A stretch of 64,000 nucleotides of DNA from Oegoconia quadripuncta (taxonomy: Eukaryota; Arthropoda; Insecta; Lepidoptera; Autostichidae): NCBI GenBank assembly GCA_949316235.1, contig OX438748.1, positions 35,928,036 through 35,992,035 on the forward strand, read 5' to 3'. Shown one piece after another: positions 29,430-41,118 of this stretch. The stretch's first letter is position 1. Each line of letters starts with the position of its first letter. The notes below the pieces were generated by a model that was given only the letters and a program-made list of their open reading frames with translations, did not search any database and was not told where the DNA came from. The translations under genes were made by a program, and so were the position numbers.

Positions 29430-29672
29430 AGTAGCTATTAACTATTTTCTTGGAAAACTCTACAACACAATGAAGTACCACTGTGGGTAACTTTAATTTA
29501 ATATTGTAACTAAATAACTATACTATACCAAACCAAGCTACAGAAAAATATTAGAAAACCTTTTTATTTTATTACTGATGGGTACTGTATCCTTCTACAA
29601 AAAATCAGGAACTTTAATATTATAAGGAGTTACACCACAAAAATTGCGTATTTTTACTGGACTATAGGCAGA
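29430..29672 (+). repeat. Unclassified repeat, copy 1
   Basis: CTACAAAAAATCAGGAACTT and ACACCACAAAAATTGCGTAT then TTTTACTGGACTATA match 38855-38930. Upstream similarity extends weakly over about 150 bp. No frame. Class not recognised. Confidence 0.5.
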
Positions 29673-30865
29673 AGCATATAACATCCTTTCATTTGCCGGT
29701 GAAATATGGAGAATGTATTTCTAATTATCAGAGAAGCCGTCTCCACAGTTTATCGCGGGTGTTGACACAATAAATTAATTAGCTTGCCGCCACGCGCCGA
29801 GTTGTCCGCCACGTCACAGGCTCTCAGAGTAGGTACCTACTCCGCTCGCCGGCTTATGTACCACAAACTTTAATATAGGACCTATTTCTCAGTAAATCCC
29901 AAATTATTGCACCTTGCTGGGAATCGAAACCGCGTTTTGTAAACCTTTGCATTGAGCCACGTATGAGAACATTGCGACCGTTAATTCAGTTTCTATTTCA
30001 CTTTTAGAATATATCTCAAGTTACAAACAGATTAAATAATCCTCGAAAATTAATTATCTGATTTAACAACCAGTCACCAAACAAGTTATAAGCAAACAAA
30101 GCGCACACCCTCACAAAAGTAACCCAATATTGTATTGCATCAAATTGGCCAGTTGCGTATGACGCCCGCGTGGGGCCCCAGCGCTGGGCTGTAATTAGCC
30201 GAGTCACGTGACGGCCACGTGATCGGCACGTGCTTCAAACCGCCGCAGTCAGACCAGTGATACAGTTACTTACCATTACATCGGCACCACCACTCTCATT
30301 CTAACGGTATCTCAACTCTGTTATAACATAAATTCACATTAGACCTTTTAAAGAATCGTTCTTAAAACTCGCTAGTGTAGGGTATGTCAAGTCAAATTGC
30401 AACCAGAGATACAAGGTTAATTCTACCCAACTGCCCAAGAAAAGAAGGTAATGTGTTTCGACTGTATGTCCGTTCAATTACCTGGAGGGTCATACAATAG
30501 GATATCCGCGAAAAAATATGCTGTCGGCTTTTTGGCTCTTAAATAGTTATCCCAATCCCAACTATCCCAAGTAATATTATAAATTAGTTGTGTTTGTGTT
30601 TATGTGTACATGTCTGTATGTTACCCCTTCACGCCTAAATGGTTGAATGGATTGAATGAAATTTGGTTGGTAGATAGATTAGGACCTGAATTAACATTAG
30701 GCATTTTTTTTGCTGAACCGATTTTCATTAAATGTTCCACGCGAACGAAGTCGCGGGCAATAGCCAGTTAGAAATATATATGAAACCTGAGCTTAGTCTT
30801 TGTACTAGAATGATATGTGATCATCATGATGAGTACAATGTTTCTAAAGAATGTTTAACTTATAA
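29673..30865. other. No gene seen
   Basis: Mixed unique sequence. 30170-30245 is GC-rich with CGTGACGGCCACGTGATCGG and CACGTGCTTC, i.e. clustered CACGTG-like E-box motifs. A LINE-like phrase CACGCGAACGAAGTCGCGGG is at 30738-30757. Confidence 0.35.
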
Positions 30866-30974
30866 TCAATCAATCAATCAAATACTCTTTATTGCACAAT
30901 GAACCAAAGCTATATGAAGAATACAGCGTATATTATTTATCGCACAAAAAGGCGGCCTTATCGCTAACAGCGAT
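30866..30974 (-). repeat. LINE 3' end with (GATT)n tail, minus strand
   Basis: ATCAATCAATCAATCAAATA then CTCTTTATTGCACAATGAAC, up to AAAGGCGGCCTTATCGCTAA. It pairs with the plus-strand copy at 41828-41927 (TTAGCGATAAGGCCGGC .. CATTAAAGAGTATTTGATTG). The tail type resembles LINE B but the body differs. Confidence 0.7.
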
Positions 30975-31644
30975 TTTAAATATATAATTTCAAAATATAC
31001 TGTCGATTTTTTTGGTTTTTAAATACTTTTGTTATTATGTAGTTGTGTTACTTACTGTTGCATTAGGTATGACCAGAAGGAGCTCTTTCCACGCTGGTGC
31101 CGATAGTGAGCTATTTGCTTAGTTGACATTGAGCTTTGAAGGTTGTTTGCTTCAAAAGTATTTGGAACTGATTTTTTTCGTCTTGCTTTAAACTCGCGGC
31201 TTACTTTTCCGTATGGTTCAATGCAAACCCCGATGCAAAAAGAGGGGAGCGGAGTTACAAGTCAGTCTGTATGTCTAGTACCTGCACTAGTAGCGCAATA
31301 AACGTTTGTATTATAAATGTTATGGATTTAAACATACCTATATATAGCACACTACAATTAGCTTTTTTCCAAATTCCAAATTGTGTGTCAGAGAGTTTCT
31401 TGCGTTGTTTCTTCTCTCTGACTATACACATTACGAAGCGATGGTAATCAAGTCTCTAAATTCCCCCATTTACCTACAACAAACGTCTGAAACGGAAAGA
31501 TGTCTTTAGTGACTAAGGGACCTGCAATGCGTAATCTGAATATGGGTATATATCTTCGCTGGAGGTTGCACTCAAAATGTGTGAAGGACCTACAAAAAAT
31601 CTACTTATAGTTACACAACTGATTGTAGATGAAACTGAGAGAAA
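30975..31644. other. No gene seen; dispersed repeat at 31228
   Basis: Contains AACCCCGATGCAAAAAGAGG at about 31228, a dispersed repeat (also near 12990 reversed and 62772). The remainder is unassigned. Confidence 0.3.
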
Positions 31645-31860
31645 AAAAAAAAAATCCCCCATGCAACGCCCTAAGCCGAGGTTGGAGCCCTGCGTGGGCA
31701 CCCTTAGCCGTCGGTTGCAACCACCTACTTTTCGTCCTGTTTGACGCTTGCCTGCTTGACGAAGAGATTGCGTGGAACGCTATCGCGCTCGCCCCACCGC
31801 CCGGTTAAGCTGAAACAGTCCTTAGGACTGTCAGCGAGTTCCAGAAAAAAAAAAAGAAAC
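31645..31860 (+). repeat. GC-rich retroposon-like block bounded by A runs
   Basis: A CG-rich segment (CATGCAACGCCCTAAGCCGA .. CTCGCCCCACCGCCCGGTTA .. CTTAGGACTGTCAGCGAGTT) in AT-rich DNA. It follows an A run at 31642-31654 and ends in AAAAAAAAAAAGAAAC. This looks like a poly-A-tailed retroposon 3' part. The family is not recognised. Confidence 0.5.
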
Positions 31861-33097
31861 TCCCTGATATAATCCCGTCCGTCCATTTGTTTCCCTTACC
31901 ATACAAAAAAACGCATAACGGCGACAGTTCGTTTCTACAAAAGCAAAAGGCAAGAAATTGAGTCTATCTACCGGCGCCGGCAAAAGTGTACAAAAACCTC
32001 AAAATTGTGTGACAACTGCGACTACATCCTGTGATTACCCACCCCTTTATCCTGTTTTAAATCTAAGGCATAAACTTCCACGAGAAATCGGCGAGTTTAG
32101 GTAGCCCTTGCATGTCAAGGCCCTGGACTGGATCACTGGAAGTATAGTATAGTAAGAAGGAGTACAGCCAAACTAGTGATCTGTACTTTGCCTCACTACC
32201 TACTTTCCATCAAAAACTAGTGTCAAGTTTACTCTAAATTCATTTAGCTACATACTATGTATAAATTCTCCCAAAACCAAATCAAATGTAATTACGGTAA
32301 TTTAACGTGCATGTTGTTTTTATGTATATATATAGTTGTGCATCTGGAATCATACGGTATAGCCCACGGAAAATACGGTTTGACCTCGGAAAAACGAATA
32401 ACCGCGATTTTCTTGAAACATTTAATAAAGTGTTGTAAATGTAGTAACAATTGCTAAAAATTAAGCATTTGTAAGAAACGTAAGTGCTAAGTAACTAAAT
32501 AAGCTAAAGATGAAAAATGGTGTTTCTTTAAAAATAAATGCTCAATGGAATTCAAAACATTTAGGGAAATTATCGTTACAAAATAGGTGTTCTCATTTTT
32601 ATTTCTTAAGCAATGCAGCTCGACGACATTTTCAGCTAAAACACATGCATGCCTAACTATAACATGCTTAGTTTTTTTCCATCAATAAGTTAACTGTGTT
32701 TAACAAAAGTCTACGTAATTAAATATCAGTTAGTATTTATTGTTATTAAGATACAAATTAAAAATAGGGTTTTCTAAAAAAAACTAGATTAAGCGCTCGT
32801 TTTTTTAGGCTTAATTTTTGATGTCGTCTGCAGATAGTACTTAGTGTTATTTCATTTTACTAACTATTTTCATAATCTTCTAGCCACAGAGAAAGCACTA
32901 ACCTAATTTATTATTTCAAATATATATAAATTCGCATTAATTAATAATATTTTTTTTAATAACAAAATAATTTAATAAATTTTAATAAAAAAATATATAA
33001 TAATCTATATCGACAGTAACATTATAAAGTGGTAGAGTTTGTGTGTAATCAAGAGATCAGATTCTCGAAATTCTGAAAAGAAAGCTACACTATCATA
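31861..33097. other. No gene seen
   Basis: Very AT-rich, particularly 32650-33020. No feature beyond short random frames. Confidence 0.4.
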
Positions 33098-33142
33098 CAG
33101 CAATGTTAATAGCACTGTTGTTGTCCGGTTGTCAGAGATAAG
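33098..33142 (+). mobile_element. SINE S1 short fragment
   Basis: CAGCAATGTTAATAGCACTG then TTGTCCGGTTGTCAGAGATA. Too short to be more than a remnant. Confidence 0.65.
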
Positions 33143-35033
33143 TATTGTCAAGATATGCCCGAACTGCTCCAGGAAGGTAAAAACATTTGTGACAAAGAGC
33201 TATCATACTGTTATACTAAACCTTTCTGAGGAAAACTTATCCTAATTCTTTCTTATTCTATCTACAATTCGACAAAGTATTACAACCCATCAACTCTGAT
33301 TAGGTTATATCGTCACGTTACAAGGCATAACGACCATTGTGTCGAAACACAATTTCCCCTCGATTGAATCCAAATAAATTAATTACAAAGCCTTTTCACT
33401 TGGCGCGATTGAGTCGTCCTCGCACGTGGTGTGAGCCAGGTACCGACGCTAATACGAGGTCGACTAAAACGAATAATTTATGAACTCAATCCGCAACAAT
33501 GCTCGGTTTTCAATAAAAAAAGAAAAAGTCGTGGAGAAGGTGAAAGCAGTGGCGTGCCTGGGGTTTCAAAATAGGACATGTCCAACAATGTTTTTGTAGT
33601 TTTACACGGTTAATAAAATCATTGCTAGCAAGAACACTAATCGTGTATCAACTCTGTCTCATTAGCGACAGTTCACGCACGCATTACCTTGTATGATAAG
33701 TAATCAAAGATATGTATACTACATATATAAATATAGACCAAATTGTTAGGCGCGCGTAGTATTCTTCGTGGGGAGCCTACTCTCCAGACGATGGTCTGCT
33801 TCTAGGAGCTGCTACCGCTATCTGATGAGACAAATAGGTCGTTAGGGTATATACTAATAGTATTTAAATACACGTATAAAAATGATAATGACACAGGTGA
33901 GATGGGAGCGCCCGATTATTTCAATAATAATCTTTATTGAAATACTAAAGTAACAAAACTTAAATCACAGAAGAAATTCGTTTTCGTACAAGCTCAATGA
34001 AGTTAGGTCCGGGTTATAATGACTCTGTCATTATGCCGCTTAAAATTAAGTATAGAGAACGTTTCTGATACTGGATATCTTGCCAATTGAGTTATTTTTT
34101 AATTAAATTATGTATCGGCTTGTTGTGACATAACCGACTCTACTGCAGCCAGTGCAGCGTGCGCAGCGGGACGCCATCCTACCGACTTCACATATTCTGT
34201 ATCATAAGTACCTAGTGTATTGTAAACACTTCATTATTTATTACCTTTCTTCAAATTACGACTGTAAATAAAATCGTGTCGTCATCCACAAAATGGTAGC
34301 GCCGAATGAATCGAAAACAAATTACTTAGCGCAAACAAGTCGTTAGCGACATTGTTGCGGCGCGCAATCGAATCAACCTGTAAAAGGGAAATTAATTACT
34401 GCAGCGACTGGGCACGTAGTATAACTACATAACGCAGTAGCCCAGCATAGTAAAGAATGATTTACACAGTGCTAGCTGAAGTTCAGTCAACTTTTTTTTA
34501 TGTCCAATGGGTTAATCACACTTGTAGACATACTCAGTCGGAACCCCCAACTTAGCTGACTACCTCGATCAGGCAGACTTTAAAAAGAAGGTGAAGTAAT
34601 AAACTAGCTGATTTTAAAAATATTACTCTACCATCAACTAAACCGATAACTGCACCCCGCTAGGAATCGAATTAGCACCTTCATTTTATAAACCCAGCAG
34701 TTTACACTTTGAGCTATACAATGTATTTTGCGATACATATTACCTGGTCATTTGTCTCATCCGAGTTAATACAATGTTATTTGTTATATCTTGCCCTCAC
34801 CTCCTCCGCCACGTCACACGCCCACTCACTCCTCGGATAAATGAAGCATCGATGGATAGAATAGGTAATGGATTAAATGAATCGCCAATGGATAGATTTT
34901 TGACGAATCCACATTCGCTTAAATCAACCTTCACACAATTATAATACTATCGATTAATTGTCATCGAATAAACAACATTTGAGTATTATATGAAAGAAAA
35001 TTTCAGTATCAAGCTAGCGAAGGAAGGAATATG
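33143..35033. other. No gene seen
   Basis: At 33930-34060 AATAATAATCTTTATTGAAA begins what may be a minus-strand LINE end. GGCGCGCAATCGAATCAACC near 34360 and CAGCCAGTGCAGCGTGCGCA near 34147 are GC-rich spots. No coding frame. Confidence 0.35.
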
Positions 35034-35272
35034 TACGACCGATTAGTGTAGTGGATAGTGACCCTTCCAGCGAAACCAACGGTTGCGGGTTCGAATCCCG
35101 CGACGGGTAAATGATTGTGTGATGAACATTTATTACCGAGTCATGGATGTTTGTATAAATATTTATGTATGTTTATCCATTATCTAGTATCCATAGTTCA
35201 AGCTTTGCTTAGATTGGGACTTGATGATTGGTGTAAGTGTGCGAAATATTTATTTATTATTATTATTATTTG
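35034..35272 (+). mobile_element. SINE family S3, full length
   Basis: Head ACGACCGATTAGTGTAGTGG and AACGGTTGCGGGTTCGAATC, body (TGATGAACATTTATTACCGA, GTATGTTTATCCATTATCTA, AAGCTTTGCTTAGATTGGGA, TGATGATTGGTGTAAGTGT), tail (TATT)(ATT)n. It is the reference copy for S3. S2 and S3 heads are similar and probably derive from the same tRNA lineage. Confidence 0.88.
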
Positions 35273-35579
35273 TAGTTGTCTACTGTATGCTAAATTATTT
35301 CGCTCTGTGTAACGAACTAACGCATCTCGAGTTACTGATAGCTATCGAGTAGCTAGTATAGTATAGTCAGCAATCAAAATCGTGCGCTTGTGCTACTGAT
35401 TGCTCTTACGGATACTGTGACCGGCTCGCCGCTTAAATGACTGTCTACCTTTTTAATTGCAGTTTTTTATTTATCCATTATTTGATTGAAAACGAATTGA
35501 ATGAAGTTTTATCTATTCCATGATATTATGTTGCTTTTGATGTGTTTTATAATATATTATTAACATAAGCCCAATGTGT
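35273..35579. other. No gene seen
   Basis: No coding frame or repeat recognised. Confidence 0.3.
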
Positions 35580-35660
35580 AGATAGATAGATAGATAGATA
35601 AAGCGTTTATTTGCATATTACAGAAACACATACAAAAATATTCGTAGTGTGTAGTCGGCA
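35580..35660 (-). repeat. LINE 3' end with (TATC)n tail
   Basis: AGATAGATAGATAGATAGAT then AAAGCGTTTATTTGCATATT. The same arrangement (GATA run then AAAGCCTTTATTTG) is at 48580-48620. The reverse strand ends AATAAACGCTTTATC(TATC)n, a polyadenylation-like end. Confidence 0.65.
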
Positions 35661-36714
35661 AAGTACTGATCATTTACTCTATTGAAACCACTCAAATCTT
35701 TTTACGTGGTATGGCTACTGCTGGTCTGATGATGGAGCCGGAAGGTACTCTACGTACTCTATATTAGAACAATACAATCTCATCAAGTTTTTGATTTATT
35801 TTGAAAAGTAGTCTGATCGTAGATAATCCAGGGCTTGATGACGACACAGGAACTCAGCAACGGCATATAGTAAAAGTTTGAGCTTAGGTTACTTGTCTTT
35901 TTTTTTCATGATTGACTGGATTAGCGTTTGACCACAATCTCACCTGATGGAATGGAATGGATGGAAAGTGAGTGTCTTTGTTAATAAATAACATGATAAT
36001 GACCAGGCTCTCATAAGATAATAAGAGCATAAGATGTTTTTAAAGTAAGACGAATCTAACGACATCATACACTTCGAAACCTGTCAAGCCGCTTAGGCTA
36101 CAGAATACGCCAACATTCATACACTCGAAACATTACCCTTCTTTCTTGGGCAGTCGGGTAAAAATGTTTTTTACAACATATTAAAAAAAATTGCACACAT
36201 TTTTTTGGCTTGCAAAACGTATGAGCCCCATCAAAATAAAGTGTAATTTAAATCTAATACAAGTCCCCTTTGTCTGTATCCGAGTCTGCCATTGTGTTCA
36301 GTTCTCACCGCAGCATCCATTAGTCCTCCCTCCGAATAACGTGGTGCGAAAAAATACGACAATGTGGTGGTTGGGTCGATCAGATGTTTCCAAGTCGATC
36401 ATTTCACCCTTGCTCTAATGGACTGCTTAAAAGATATCATTATGTCTCCTTTGTATTTCCAATTCAAAAATTTGAGATAACATTTGGTAATACAAATTAT
36501 ATAATTCAGGTTATTATTATTTGATCTATATTGGTCGGGTCGCTTCCGGCAGAGTAGAAGAGGACTAACTCTAAAGCCCGTATTAATAAACCGTTCTCAA
36601 GAATTGAGATGACCTTAAGTTGACGCTTGATAATCTGTTGCATAGGTATTCAAAAATCTAAAATATTTTATTCAATGTACAATACAAAAATATCACTTAT
36701 TGAAAGTCAACAAT
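35661..36714. other. No gene seen
   Basis: Apart from the remnant at 35925 and a GTCTGATGATGGAGCCGGAA phrase at 35724 (possibly repeat X), nothing is recognised. Confidence 0.3.
35925..35970 (-). repeat. LINE 3' end remnant
   Basis: GCGTTTGACCACAATCTCAC then CTGATGGAATGG, as in the reversed end at 17959-18118. Confidence 0.5.
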
Positions 36715-37190
36715 CAAATCAAAAATGCTTTATTTTGTAGGTACACAGGGTACACTTAAAATAGTCCGATTTTACTTTTTTAAAGCTATTGCTTGTTCAA
36801 AAGGCAATTTTCCCCTGAGAAGAACAAGCAAGAAACTCGAGAGGTTGCTCTTTAAAAAAAAAAGGTTTTTATATTACAAAATTATTAATTATTATTTTAT
36901 ATTATAATATTTCATTATTAATTGTGAAATAACCTGGTTATGCGAACAGGCTGGTTATGTCCATGAATGTTTATCATGTAAATAATCTGATATTTTATAA
37001 TATGCTTTCTTAATAAATTTCTGTTTTATAGTATCTTTAAATTTATTGAAAGAAGATTTTGTATATCAACAGGAACCTTATTGAAAAAGCGTATACATAA
37101 CCCTTTGAATGAATTACTGACTTTGCGGAGGCGACTTATGTGACCTGCAAGTTTATCTTTATTTCTAGTATTGACATCATGTTAATCACT
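36715..37190 (-). pseudogene. LINE 3' region, decayed (AATAAAGCATTTTT family), copy 1
   Basis: The plus strand starts AATCAAAAATGCTTTATTTT, the reverse of a 3' end with AAAATAAAGCATTTTTGATT. Further in, the minus strand reads KAYYKISDYLHDKHSW-like residues after FNKFKDTIKQK, a phrase of CR1/jockey-type RT C-termini. Stops and frameshifts are present. The copy at 46963-47400 matches it over more than 400 bp, including TTCCCCTGAGAAGAACAAGC. Confidence 0.7.
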
Positions 37191-38284
37191 ATTTTTCCTA
37201 AATGATGCTATGTATTTTTTACATATATATTTTTGTTATCGATGCACAATATAATTTACAATATTCTATATTTATTAACAATAATTATACATTATAAAGA
37301 AATATATATTAGATTTTCAAAAATGTACTGTGACGAAAAGGTTAGAATATTATACTCTTTAAATCTGTCTCTAAACATGTTATTAAAACTACATCGCTTC
37401 ACAAGGTGTTAATGGTTAGGGATAAGAAGCGACAAGAAACTTCGCAGAAATACCTACATCTTTTAAATAGTTTCCATCTTTACAATTTATCACATTAAAA
37501 CATTATCAAATAAAATAGTATTGGGATTGAGACGCGATCTCAATCTCAAGATCGATTTATACATCCCTAAATCTCAAAGTAAAAATTCAGAGCATTCACC
37601 CCGTTAGACCCGAAGTTATGCAAGTATTATGTTTACTCTCAACATAGATAAATGAGCAAGAAAGTCAGGAATTGCTCTTCATAACCGTCGACTAGAAACG
37701 ACGGATGTGTTTGTGTGTCTTTGTCCGAATCCCGTAATAGTCCAGTGAGGATACACTTTTAACGTCCTATTGGTAATCTTAAAGGCCGTGACTTTTTGCA
37801 CATGTGTAGAATACCTGTCAGCGATAGAATAAAAATGTTGTCTAACAAATCGGTAGCTTGCTTTAGATATAGCACAGGTGTTTAGTAATAAAACATAGAC
37901 TAATAGATTACAATTACCACTGTGAATTTCATTGCGTCGAAGAATATGCTTCAGAACTCCTGTTCCGTACTTTAGTTTATTAATTTGTAATTGTTAGCAC
38001 AAACTACCTACCTATATTCGCTTTTCTTAGTTTAAAAACCCTGTAACAAAAACGCATTGTATCGAGCACAATATCCGTGTTAAAAAACCGCAGCGACGGT
38101 GCTGCCATCAACTACTGTTCCAACTACTCCCGCGCACTCGTTGTATCTGCGCCCTAAATAAATTATCTATTATATATTTAATATAATAATATAATTATAT
38201 GTATATAAACTCCTATAACTATTTTCTAAAAATCGATCAGTAGCTTCTTTATATTTCATAAAAATTTCACCGAGGGCAAAAATC
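37191..38284. other. No gene seen
   Basis: AT-rich. 37685-37745 has the dispersed phrase GACTAGAAACGACGGATGTG then GTCTTTGTCCGAATCC (compare 15720). Otherwise nothing recognised. Confidence 0.35.
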
Positions 38285-38315
38285 ACCACTCAATAAACTA
38301 TTCTATTCTATTCTA

Positions 38316-38390
38316 TTAAGAGCCCATAGTGTCCCACTGCTGGGCAAAGGCCTCCCTCATCTGTTTCCAATCGTTTCTGTTCTTGGCGAG
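38316..38390 (-). mobile_element. LINE 3' end, short copy of the 6274 family
   Basis: TTAAGAGCCCATAGTGTCCC, CACTGCTGGGCAAAGGCCTC, ATCTGTTTCCAATCGTTTCT. Nearly identical to 6275-6345, the C-terminal coding end on the minus strand. Confidence 0.8.
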
Positions 38391-38430
38391 GCGAGGCGAA
38401 ATAAACTATTTTTAGAAAATATATATTTAG

Positions 38431-38520
38431 GTTTCCGGGTCAGTGCGCTTCCACCTTCGGCCTCATCTTCACTTAACATCAGGTGTGATTGAAGTGCTAA
38501 CCCGCTGTGCATAAAAAAAA
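38431..38520 (+). mobile_element. SINE S1 3' end
   Basis: GTTTCCGGGTCAGTGCGCTT, CATCTTCACTTAACATCAGG, CCCGCTGTGCATAAAAAAAA. A 9-bp deletion removes GAGGTCAAG. Confidence 0.8.
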
Positions 38521-38547
38521 TATAAAGTTTCAGTGCAAAAAATATTG

Positions 38548-38665
38548 CGTTTGACCACAACACCTGATGGAAAATGACGATGTGATCGAAGATGAAGCAC
38601 GCGATCCCAGTAAATGCCTATTCACTCTGCTCTTGAAGATCCCAAGGTTGTAGGATTCAGAAAAG
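38548..38665 (-). repeat. LINE 3' end fragment
   Basis: GCGTTTGACCACAACACCTG, AGATGAAGCACGCGATCCCA, GTAAATGCCTATTCACTCTG, TTGAAGATCCCAAGGTTGTA, the reverse of 17975-18085. Confidence 0.65.
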
Positions 38666-38699
38666 ACTGACGCCGGAGGGGATGTAGCCATTAATTAAT

Positions 38700-38930
38700 T
38701 TTTTAGAAAATTGTTTTAGGAGATCTTTTAGAATCTTCCATAACGCTATAAAGTTCACGGTGGTAGCTTTATTTTAATGTTGTAATATACTTAGTCTAAA
38801 GTAATCTACAGAATAGTTAGATAATTTTTTTTCTATTACTACGTGGGTAATTCTACAAAAAATCAGGAAGTTTGAGACTATAGGAAGTTATACCACAAAA
38901 ATTACGTATTTTTACTGGAGTATAATGCGT
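38700..38930 (+). repeat. Unclassified repeat, copy 2
   Basis: Matches 29430-29672 (TCTACAAAAAATCAGGAAGT, ATACCACAAAAATTACGTAT, TTTTACTGGAGTATA). Each copy stands next to SINE or LINE sequence. No frame. Confidence 0.5.
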
Positions 38931-38940
38931 AGTCTTATTC

Positions 38941-39011
38941 TTCGACCTCATCATCACTTAACATCTGGTGTGATTGATGTCAAGTACCAACGCGTTATGC
39001 ATTAAAAAAAA
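38941..39011 (+). mobile_element. SINE S1 3' end
   Basis: TTCGACCTCATCATCACTTA, ACATCTGGTGTGATTGATGT, CGCGTTATGCATTAAAAAAA. It directly follows unclassified repeat copy 2. Confidence 0.75.
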
Positions 39012-39333
39012 ACTCTTATTTGGATGCGATTTTTTTTGTGTTAAATATTATTTTTAACAAATTTAAATAACAAATAATAAATGTAACAAGGCGAAACTTA
39101 TGTCACACTTGGTCAAATTTAGTTCAGTGGTTTCCAATTTTTTTTATTTTATTTCATATTACCTAAAACACATAACGTTACAGTTTTATTCATATGTTTG
39201 TTAAGATACAGACTATTTATGTATGTTTCTTTCGATAATAAGCTTCAAACGAGCTGTGCACCTAGCTAAGTAATTAGCATATAAAAAGTAAATAATTAAT
39301 TACTGTTACATAACATATATAAAAACATAAATT
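39012..39333. other. No gene seen
   Basis: AT-rich spacer; nothing recognised. Confidence 0.3.
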
Positions 39334-39490
39334 TTTCGGACACTTACACCAATCATCTAGTCCCAAACTAAGCAAAGCTTGTGCTATGGGTACTAGATAA
39401 CGGATAAACATATATAAATATTTATATGAACATCCAAGACTCCAAGTTTCGCTGATAGGGTGACTATCCACTACACCAATCGGTCGTACA
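39334..39490 (-). mobile_element. SINE S3 with deletion of the box-B region
   Basis: Tail side TTTTTCGGACACTTACACCA, body AGCAAAGCTTGTGCTATGGG, then a jump from CATCCAAGACTCC straight to AAGTTTCGCTGATAGGGTGA and ACACCAATCGGTCGTAC. The segment with box B is missing. Confidence 0.8.
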
Positions 39491-39906
39491 ATTTGTATTT
39501 CGACCAAAAATGCACAGAATATCTCGTCGCGGTTCCAGTCCGTGCTCACTCCTCTAGTATGCATTCATTCCTTAGTCCCCAAATGTCATACAAAATACCA
39601 TGTTTACTCTCGACTATTACACCCCATACAAGTTCAAACTTGGCAAACAGTACAGGGTGCGTAAGTTAATAGTTCTCATATTATCGGGACGGCAATTAGG
39701 GGCCTATCCTTTGTGCAAATAAATAAGTCGTTATTAAGTAGTCCAGAGCAGGGCCAGGGCGGGTAAACAGAGGGCAGCTCTCCCTCGCCGCAGCGGCCCG
39801 CTTTGTGTTGCGACCCGCTAGTTGATGGGTAATTTTTACGATTGCGTTACAAGGAAGTTAGGAAGAACTTGTCGAGAAGATTTTACTTTTTCAGTGATAT
39901 CTTCAT
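39491..39906. other. No gene seen
   Basis: Holds AGTACAGGGTGCGTAAGTTA at 39650, a possible CAGGGTG-type element end without a partner nearby. 39750-39815 is GC-rich. No gene. Confidence 0.3.
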
Positions 39907-40167
39907 ATAAATAAATATTTCGGACACTTACACCAATCATCTAGTCGCAAACTAAGCAAAGCTTGTACTATGGTAACGGATACTGGTATGGTAACCAATA
40001 CTAGGTAACGGATAAACATATAATGTAATTAACATATACATATAAACATCCATGACTCGGGCATTCACACGAACATTTACCCGTCGCGGAATTCGAACCC
40101 GCAACCGTTGGTTTCGCTAACATGTGGTTAGTAGGGTAGGTTATCCACTACAACAATCGGTCGTCAG
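39907..40167 (-). mobile_element. SINE family S3, full length with small internal duplications
   Basis: CGGACACTTACACCAATCAT, GCAAAGCTTGTACTATGGTA, then an expanded GGTAACGGATACTGGTATGG stretch, box B as GAATTCGAACCCGCAACCGT and box A as CTACAACAATCGGTCGTC. The head has an extra GTTAGTAGGGTAG segment. Confidence 0.8.
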
Positions 40168-40385
40168 ATATGAGGGAATAATTTGATTCTGAAATCATGA
40201 GAAAAGTGGAGGGTAATATTTATGATACAAAAAGTAACACAAAGTAAACAAAGCAAATAGGTTAACATAAAACTGATGAAAAGGAGGGACTCAGCTAGCA
40301 GATTAGCTGATTTTCATTGAGTATTACCTATTAATATTTATTGAACAACCTTATGAGAGTGAAGGAAGCAGAGGAGGTGTGTCAA
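40168..40385. other. No gene seen
   Basis: Short spacer, nothing recognised. Confidence 0.3.
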
Positions 40386-40462
40386 GATCGTAGCAAGTGG
40401 AAGTCTGCGGCCTGTGCCTACCGCTACGGGAAACAGGCCTGACATTATGCATGTATGTATTA
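40386..40462 (+). repeat. LINE 3' coding end with (TGTA)n tail
   Basis: The frame reads DRSKWKSAACAYRYGKQA then stop, the C-terminus found in RTE-like LINEs, followed by CATTATGCATGTATGTATT. Related to 20240-20298. Confidence 0.6.
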
Positions 40463-40559
40463 CCTATCAACATATTGACAATCAAAGAAAACAAACAAAG
40501 AAGAAAACATTTAAATGCTTACAATGGGCACGTACATGAAAATTTTGAGATAATAATAC

Positions 40560-40700
40560 TAAAACATAATAATGCAAGCTGATATAGGTTCCAGCTCAGC
40601 ATAATGCTGTGGCATGAACTAACTGAGTATATTAATTCTGTGCCACAGCGCTGATTTTCAGCTGGCACCTTTGTAAGAGGTTAGGCGCTCATAGAATAAT
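40560..40700. repeat. Possible LINE 3' UTR with an AGCGCTGATTTTCAG motif
   Basis: CACAGCGCTGATTTTCAGCT is like AGCGCTGGTTTTCAGCGC at 25678. GCACCTTTGTAAGAGG follows. Also inverted in itself: AATGCTGTGGCA and TGCCACAGCG pair. Confidence 0.4.
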
Positions 40701-40804
40701 TAAAAAAAAAATAAACAAATAATAAGTTCTTCATTAATAATACTTTTAAATACAATCTTTTATTACTCCATCATAATTATCACATATTATTCTAGTACAA
40801 AGAC

Positions 40805-41095
40805 TAGTGACCTAAAGTCCATCAAGGAGTTCCAGTGAAAATCTTCTGGCTCCATCTTCAGACCCTCGTCATCATGTAATCGTGTAATGGAAAGTGCTCA
40901 TGACGACAAATCAAACTAGTCCAAATTCGACTATATCGCCATTTGCCATGAGGGAGTTCCAGTCCCTACATCCCGGCTCCATCATCAGATCAGCTCGATG
41001 GTACCACAATATTGCATTGTCACCGAATTTACATAAATTTGCCAAATTTCAGCTCAATGACATACCAGCAAGTGGTTGAGAAATGGTTTGCCAAT
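40805..41095 (+). repeat. Dispersed repeat X, plus copy
   Basis: GTCCATCAAGGAGTTCCAGT, CTGGCTCCATCTTCAGACCC, AGGGAGTTCCAGTCCCTACA, CGGCTCCATCATCAGATCAG, ATTGCATTGTCACCGAATTT, TTGCCAAATTTCAGCTCAAT. The same kinds of phrase are at 58440-58690 and, reversed, 18225-18365. It leads directly into the 7-bp satellite at 41119. Element class unknown. Confidence 0.6.
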
Positions 41096-41118
41096 TTTGA
41101 AACGGACAACTTACATAC

